DNA from: Porphyra umbilicalis
Lineage: Eukaryota; Rhodophyta; Bangiophyceae; Bangiales; Bangiaceae
Assembly (NCBI GenBank): GCA_002049455.2
Contig: KV919014.1
Location: 52,512-116,511 of the forward strand
DNA: 64,000 nt
Direction: 5' to 3'
In this document: one piece after another, positions 58,225 through 64,000 of the stretch
Numbering within the stretch: the first letter of the stretch is position 1
Layout of the letters: each line of letters starts with the position of its first letter
Program-made: the position numbers and the translations under genes
Notes under the pieces: model-generated
Seen by the model: only the letters and a program-made list of their open reading frames with translations
Databases searched by the model: none
What the model was told of the DNA's origin: nothing

Positions 58225-59667
58225 TCACGGTCGCACGGGAGCCACATCAGCAATCGACGGGTAGCGAACTCCCTCCACACGCTCCATCGCAGTGTCAACC
58301 GTCAATCGCGTGCCATTCGCCGGCGCGACGGCGGGCACGATGACCAGGTGCGGTGCCGACGGGGCGGCATCTATATCAACGCCGCCGCCGACGTCGCTGC
58401 CACTGCTGCCGGCCGCCTGGGCTGCCCCATCATGTACATGACCGACGAGGCGTATGAGCCCACGCGAGGATAGGTCCGGGTTGAGCCCGGCGCCGAGCAC
58501 CCAGCCGTGGGTCCAGTCGGCGGCAACGACGGCGACGGCGATGGTTGCAACGACCCCCGTCGTCACGAGCACCGACATTGGCACGACTACAGGCGACTGG
58601 TAGACGGTGACGGTTGTCTGCGACCGCGTGTGGGCCAGCGTCACAGTCAGCACCTGGATGGCAAACAGCGCGGCCGCTTCGAGATCCCACAACTCCACGG
58701 AGCGGTAGAGAAGACTGCGACGGGAAACCCCGGGGGTCATTGAAAAGCCAGGCGGCGCAGTAAAGTCATAGATGCAGGTCGTCTTCTCAGCTGCCAAGAC
58801 TTGGGTGCGGTTTACGACGGGCCGGACGCGCACGTGCGGTTCTGTGAGCCGCCCCATGATCAGAACTATGCGGGACTTATTGCGGGAAACTCCGGCAATT
58901 GCCATCTCACCGCGGGCGGAGACCACCCCGTCGTCGTCTCTCACGACCATCCACTCGTTAATAGTCGAGTCCGCCACAAAGTGCAGCTCGGGCGACGTGT
59001 CAAAGGGGTACATAAGGTCGCTCGGGTACATGCTCGCGTCACCTGACGCAAACTCGGTAACTTGCACCTTCATAGCGGATGCCTCGCACGTCGCCCAGCG
59101 GAGAAGTACCCGGGGAATCCCGCCCCCACACACGTCGTGGCGCTGGCGCACACCCACGGCGGCAGCGAGACATACGTCCCCATACTTGGCGCCCTGGGCG
59201 GCTCCAGCGAGCACCTCGTCGACCGCCGTCGAGATGAAGCCTTCGCTGAAAAAAATGTCGTTGCGATTGGCAAACGCAGCTGCGTCGACGACTCTCAACG
59301 CCGTCTTGTCCCCTCGGATGGTGTTGCTTTGGTCAATGGTGGACAGCGCCACCGGCTTCGCAGCCACCACCACCACGGTCGTCAGAACAACTGCGGCGGC
59401 CCGGAAAGCGCTTGAGGGGCGGCGTGCCGCCGCTGGCACGTCGTCCCGTTGATGGGTGACGGCGTGAACGAGCGTCGACACGGACGAGAGTGGGCCCACC
59501 GTGTCGGCTGCAAGGCACAGGGGCAGGCGCCCGGCGTGGTAGAGGTGCACTCGGTTTGCCATGCGGATGGCCGCAGCGACAGCGATGAAGGCCAGCGCGG
59601 CGACAACAGTCAAAATGAGCTCGGAGACGGCGATGACGACGCCGCTGGATGCATAGATGTCGACCAT
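58225..59667 (-). CDS. Unassigned membrane protein
   Basis: 480 aa, one exon, Val/Ala-rich but with balanced composition, unlike the spurious frames elsewhere. Hydrophobic segments lie at about 9-34, 88-108 and 375-402. The ~265 residues between the second and third carry five or so Cys and polar loops (CGGGIPRVLLRWATC, CIYDFTAPPGF), suggesting a luminal or extracellular domain; the C-terminal ~75 residues are polar. I recognise no family. It is the best candidate for a host gene in the window besides the helicase, but it could still be a chance ORF in GC-rich DNA. It lies 230 bp from the foldback MITE. Confidence 0.5.
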   Translation of the reverse strand: MVDIYASSGVVIAVSELILTVVAALAFIAVAAAIRMANRVHLYHAGRLPLCLAADTVGPLSSVSTLVHAVTHQRDDVPAAARRPSSAFRAAAVVLTTVVVVAAKPVALSTIDQSNTIRGDKTALRVVDAAAFANRNDIFFSEGFISTAVDEVLAGAAQGAKYGDVCLAAAVGVRQRHDVCGGGIPRVLLRWATCEASAMKVQVTEFASGDASMYPSDLMYPFDTSPELHFVADSTINEWMVVRDDDGVVSARGEMAIAGVSRNKSRIVLIMGRLTEPHVRVRPVVNRTQVLAAEKTTCIYDFTAPPGFSMTPGVSRRSLLYRSVELWDLEAAALFAIQVLTVTLAHTRSQTTVTVYQSPVVVPMSVLVTTGVVATIAVAVVAADWTHGWVLGAGLNPDLSSRGLIRLVGHVHDGAAQAAGSSGSDVGGGVDIDAAPSAPHLVIVPAVAPANGTRLTVDTAMERVEGVRYPSIADVAPVRP

Positions 59668-61346
59668 TGTGGGTGCGTGTGTGCAGGGCTGAGATGACGA
59701 TTGTAGGGGAAGGCAGCTGAACAGTCGCGCACACGTCGTTGAGCGCTAAAAAAGACCGAGCGCTACCTTCATGTACTCGATGCGCCTGGCACCAGACCAG
59801 TTCTCACGGGTTGCACCAGCCACTCCACCCTTTTTACGTTGGCATGGTATCTTGTCCGAACGTGTTCCAGCGTGCCGCCGCGGCTGGCCGTGTGCTAAGC
59901 TCACTTACTGTAGGACGACTGAACAGGTTGGGCAAACACGGCTGCGCAAAGCAGATGGATGACAGAACGTCCGGTCTACTGTACCATTCGGTAGTCAGGG
60001 CAGCACGCCATTGGTGTGGGTGTCGCCTGCTGCCTGGCGGGGAAGACCGGCCTTTGCAACAATGCTCCGTTGGCGGCAAGATAATTTGCTCTGCTACAGC
60101 CTGACACCTGGAACACCAGCCTGTCGTGGAAGACGGGGCGCGAGGGGCAGGGGAGAAGGGGTTGTCTCCACGCTTGGTATGGAAGTGGGCCTCGTCCGCT
60201 CCGAGCACGCTGACTCCTAGGACCAAACTGGGGACGGTTGCTGCCCCTGCCCGATTGCCAGCTGGAAGGCATGCTATTAATTTATCGTTTGACAAGGCCA
60301 GATTTCCACAAGGATCAAATTGGCTATTACAGTCGTTCCACAAAAAACCTAGCACTCCGGCGGGATCAATAGTGCCCTCGACATCTCACATGTGCCTCTT
60401 TTGCGATGCAACGCTCTCGATTTTGGACCGGGGCTCTCGAAAATCCCTTAAACGTGACCAATCCACGATTCCAGGAGACGCTGAGCGGTCCCGGGGGACC
60501 TTCTCGTGAGGGACTTGAGATTTCTGAAACAAATTTTCGGGGACAGCCGACGACGCGCCCGACTTCTGCGTTCGTGGCAGGTCCATTGCAGACATGGCTC
60601 CAGAATGTCGCCCGTGTTCACACGTGGTGGGCACTATCGCGCAGGCCAGCAAATTGTTGCCTCGATAGTTCCCACGGCTCTGCGCCCTCATTGGCGCGAG
60701 GGTCTACCAGGCACTTCCCACTTTGTCGGTGATCTGGTAGACCAATGAGAGAGCGCCAGAGCGTCTCTATTGAGAAAGGGCCCATCAATAGATACCCCAC
60801 TTGTCACCGGCTCACGGACAGCGTGGAGGCAGGTCACAACTCAACGGGTTGGTGCCGTCGGAATCCTTCACGAATGGCCTCATCAGACGCGGGCTGCTCT
60901 GACACACGAGGCAGCACATGACAACAATGAGCCCTCCATCGCTGTTTCTGGCTCCCCACATGGTGGAGCCGGGCCCATCGGCCAATCTGGCTGGTCTCCC
61001 ACTGGCGGGCGTGCCAGGGGTCACATGTCCCATTTGAATATTCAGAGCGCGGAGGCGGGCCCGTCGTCCAATTTGGCTGACGGCCCAGTGCGAGGTGGAC
61101 AGAGACCAGCAGATCTTCTCTTGCGCGCTATTTTGGGACGGTGGCAAGTCCATTGCGAAATCATCGGGAATCGCAGCATATCTTGATCCTGCTTTGATCA
61201 CTTAACAATGGCCCGACGGTCGAGATCATGGGCCCGTTCTCGGTCGCTCGAAATTGCATTCTGAAAGTTGTGACGAGCCGGGCGCATATGTCGACCGGAC
61301 GACGGCGTCGCCGATCCGGTCCACGTCGCCACCGCGATCCGCATCC

Positions 61347-61377
<31 letters not shown>

Positions 61378-62360
61378 ACCCCGCCGCGCGATCCGCACCC
61401 CCCCCCCCCCTCCGCCACCCCCCCCCCCCCCACCGCCGCCGTCGCGGCCGGCGCCGGCGCCGCTCCCCCCCTAATCTCCATGCGCCCGTCACCGCTGTGC
61501 TGCTCTCGTCTGGCGTCCTCGCCCTTGTGCACGTTTCTTTTTGTCTTTTGGCTTGTTCACGTCGCTGGCCCTTTGTCGCCTGGAGATATAAAGTACTCTC
61601 GCTGTTGTTTCTTTCTTCGCCACCTGATCTTGGAGCTGTTGCTACAGGACTCAACGCGGAGTCCCTGCAGTTGAGTGCACCGCATCTTTGTCGACAACGT
61701 TCCTCATGGCCCGTTCCACATTGCACATAACATACTCGCTGAGAGCGAGAGGGGGATGCGCGCTCGGACCAGTACAACGAGGCCACAAACAACAACGCCA
61801 GCCCATTTATTCCCTAGACAACAACGAAGCAAACGAAGGGCAAAAGAGTACACCAAAAAGGCAGCCACAGCGGTGATCGGCACCAAAGGGGGAGGGCGGG
61901 GGGGCGGCGTGGGCTGCGGACGCGACGGCGGCGGTGGGGGGGGGAAGGGGGGGGGGGGGGGGGGGGACTCCTGTCAGAATCGTGGGGGGGGAAGGGATCT
62001 TGGTAAGATTGGTACCGATCCCAGCGGAGTCTACCCCTCATTTTCCACAGTGTCTCGCGCGTTTGGCCCGGGGCCCAGAGGCAGGCCTATATTTCGGGCC
62101 CACCGGGCCCATTGCTGACGGTGAGCCTGATTCGACCAGACATGATCGCTTGAACCGAACAATCATGTGCGTCTTCATCATTGTCATGTTGCAAAGGATG
62201 CTGGTGTTCTTCACGTCACATGAAGTAAATGGCATGTTCCTGCGAGTGTCCTACATTCTTGCAACCTGGTTCGGCGTGAGAGCGTGCAAGTAGGGCCGTA
62301 TGGCTCCGTGCGGCGTACGATGCGCACGTGCAGTAGGAGCAGCGAGCCAGAACAGCTACA
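59668..62360. other. Intergenic with homopolymer and inverted repeats
   Basis: I see no supportable gene. Features are an inverted pair ggtctaccag/ctggtagacc (60701/60734), a run of 30 C at 61348-61377 with further C runs to 61430, and G runs at 61936-61966 and 61987-61994. A TATA-like gatataaag lies near 61,583. The reading frames across the C and G runs are composition artefacts. Confidence 0.5.
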
Positions 62361-64000
62361 ATGGATTCACTCCCGCAGTCCACCTCTATGTCACCGGCCT
62401 ATGCCCCTTTTATCGGATGCCGGTGGCCGGGTACGCTGTCCGCGTCGCTCGTGTGCGCTGTGGATCTCCCCAGCCGTGAAGGTCGTCGAGCGCTGGCCCG
62501 ACATGTCTGGCGAGAAGGCGGCTTGGAGGTCATGGCGTTTGACTCTGCTGATGGCGCCGCTAGCTGGGTGGCTAGGGCTGCTCAGCAGCGTTCACTATCC
62601 TTACGGGTGGCTACGTCTATGCGCACTACGGAGCGTGCGGTGCGCGCACGTGCCGGTCGTGAGTGCCGGGTCTTTGACGTCGCCCATGTGGCAGACCAAA
62701 ACGGGCTTGTAGCCCTGATTTCTATGTGCAAGACCTCAGTCTTCCTCAATTGCTTTCCTACCACAGAGATGGCGCGCTCTGTGGCTCCTGCGCTTCGGCT
62801 TCCCACAGGGGCTCGGCCCATTCGAGTCGGATCGGATAGGGCATCTTCTGGTGCCGTCTTAACCGCATCCAGCGATCAGGGCGCTTCATCGCGGGGCGCA
62901 GCGCTGTCATCTCCCCAGCGATGGGGAGATAGTCGCTCGCAGAGCGACGCTGGAGCTGTGCTAAGAGTGAGCACACCTATTACGCGAAGGACTAGAGGCG
63001 TTGGTGCTCCTTCGGTTGGCCGTGCCCAAGGCCAACGGCGGTCCCGTCTGGGCCAAGTGCAACCGCGTCTGCCACCGAGCGACCCGTATGCCGCTTGTGT
63101 GTTGGCTCTGTTGCTGCAGAAGCAAAGCGTTTTCGTGACGGGCGACGCAGGGGCAGGAAAGACAACTCTGCTGAAGACGGTCAAACGACACCTCGTGGAG
63201 ATGGACCCCTTCATGGGGATGTGCGCAACAACGGGCATCGCGGCCTGCTGCTTGGGGGGACTTACGCTGCATTCGTGGCTTGGGCTGGTTCCGAGTGCTG
63301 TGGCGGCCGCTGCCACGGGCGCGTCGCCCTCTGACGTTGCCGCTCTGCTTCCTGTACCAGCACGCCTACGCATTCGAGCGGCTCGGATTCTAGTCATCGA
63401 CGAAATTTCGATGCTCGACGCTACTCTGCTGGACGCTATTGATGGCCTGTGCCGCTTTGTCCGCTCCACGCCCACCTCTCCAATGGGCGGATTGACGGTG
63501 CTGTTCTGTGGCGACTTTGTGCAGCTCGCTCCGGTGGCTGGCCAGGGAGTGTTCAAGGGTAGCTTTTCCTTCCGTGCTGTGGTCTGGAAGGCCCTGTTCG
63601 GCAAGCGTGCGGTTGTCCTAGCCACGGCGCACCGTCACGGCGGGGACCCTAGCTACCTCGGCCTTCTGCGGCGCCTGAGGCGCGCGGAGCTGACCGAGGC
63701 GGACGTGCTGGCCCTACAATCGAGGGTCGTGGACGGCGTCGCCCCCGTAGATGCAGTGTCGCTGTATGCCACAGTTGAAGAGGCTCGCCGGCACAACCAG
63801 CATCGTCTAGGCGCCCTGGGCAAACGCACAATCACGTACGTGGCCGAGAATTTTGGCGGACGGCTGTCTTCAGATGCAGCTCGGGTGGTGCTCGACTCAT
63901 TGACACCTGCGCCGGACAGCCTTGTCTTGTGCCTGAATGCCGCTGTGCTGGCTGTGTCCAATGTTTACTTTCACCGGCACGGGGTTTGCTCTGGTTGCCG
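62361..64000 (+). CDS. PIF1-family DNA helicase, 3' end beyond the window
   Basis: The frame is open from the ATG at 62361 to the window end (546 codons so far). It encodes a 5'-3' superfamily 1B helicase that unwinds DNA, G-quadruplexes and R-loops in PIF1 relatives. Visible motifs are Walker A GDAGAGKTT near residue 259, ATTGIAACCLGGLTLHSWLGL, Walker B LVIDEISMLD near 346, FCGDFVQLAPV near 383 and AHRHGGDPSYLGLLRRLR near 423. A later block, SLVLCLNAAVLAVSN, fits the region before the C-terminal motifs. About 230 N-terminal residues precede the helicase core without a recognised domain. The gene may be a host PIF1 or part of a mobile element; the window ends too early to tell, though no Helitron Rep motif precedes it. 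Confidence 0.9.
   Translation, partial: MDSLPQSTSMSPAYAPFIGCRWPGTLSASLVCAVDLPSREGRRALARHVWREGGLEVMAFDSADGAASWVARAAQQRSLSLRVATSMRTTERAVRARAGRECRVFDVAHVADQNGLVALISMCKTSVFLNCFPTTEMARSVAPALRLPTGARPIRVGSDRASSGAVLTASSDQGASSRGAALSSPQRWGDSRSQSDAGAVLRVSTPITRRTRGVGAPSVGRAQGQRRSRLGQVQPRLPPSDPYAACVLALLLQKQSVFVTGDAGAGKTTLLKTVKRHLVEMDPFMGMCATTGIAACCLGGLTLHSWLGLVPSAVAAAATGASPSDVAALLPVPARLRIRAARILVIDEISMLDATLLDAIDGLCRFVRSTPTSPMGGLTVLFCGDFVQLAPVAGQGVFKGSFSFRAVVWKALFGKRAVVLATAHRHGGDPSYLGLLRRLRRAELTEADVLALQSRVVDGVAPVDAVSLYATVEEARRHNQHRLGALGKRTITYVAENFGGRLSSDAARVVLDSLTPAPDSLVLCLNAAVLAVSNVYFHRHGVCSGC

Noticed and set aside
59739-60355. Overlapping sense (121 aa) and antisense (173 aa) Cys-containing frames
   Set aside because: I looked for a zinc-finger or PiggyBac-like tail but found no convincing motif spacing, and each is the shadow of the other.
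62284-63961. Other-frame and antisense ORFs over the helicase
   Set aside because: They are shadows of the PIF1 frame, which carries all helicase motifs and was easy to miss because it is open at the window end.

Overview
The window is a repeat-dense, GC-rich piece of a eukaryotic nuclear genome. It holds Copia, hAT, PIF/Harbinger and IS630/Tc1-mariner elements, a spliceosomal-type intron, and mostly intronless, high-GC3 genes. A GC-rich alga (for example a bangiophyte red alga) would fit, but that is inference and nothing seen here fixes the taxon. Almost all recognisable coding capacity belongs to mobile elements.

Layout. 1-2,030 is a GCC-rich low-complexity tract. 2,179-3,720 (-) is a Harbinger transposase broken by one TGA. 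About 5.2-20 kb is a DNA element with three genes: a TNP2-like transposase (6,561-9,548 +), a polyprotein of about 1,860 aa ending in JmjN, JmjC and a C5HC2-like zinc module (15,378-9,790 -), and a small two-exon gene with acidic ends (17,925-18,952 +). About 20-55.3 kb is a second, clearly diverged member of the same family in mirror orientation, with the same three genes: 21,650-20,570 (-), 23,744-49,713 (+) and 53,199-50,212 (-).

The second member was opened by a Copia LTR retrotransposon (26,969-46,462). Its 367-bp LTRs differ at one position, and it has a 5-bp target duplication and a primer site matching the anticodon arm of initiator tRNA-Met. Copia pol was in turn split by an 8,946-bp IS630/Tc1-mariner element (28,655-37,600; TA duplication, 49-bp TIRs). 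That element carries a DD33E transposase, a CCHC zinc-knuckle protein and a near-perfect palindrome with 2.24-kb arms. A second TA-flanked insertion (41,001-45,612) lies in the Copia 3' region. Removing Copia restores both the reading frame and a 216-bp coding repeat phase; removing the mariner-like element restores the Copia frame.

To the right are a non-autonomous hAT-like element (55,806-57,823, 8-bp target duplication), a 137-bp foldback MITE (57,858-57,994), an unassigned membrane protein (58,225-59,667 -) and the start of a PIF1-family helicase gene (62,361 + running off the window).

The most interesting content is the JmjC-carrying TNP2-type transposon. Two diverged members keep the same three genes, the same gene order and a full set of JmjC iron ligands. 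This suggests, as inference, an element that carries its own chromatin-modifying enzyme.
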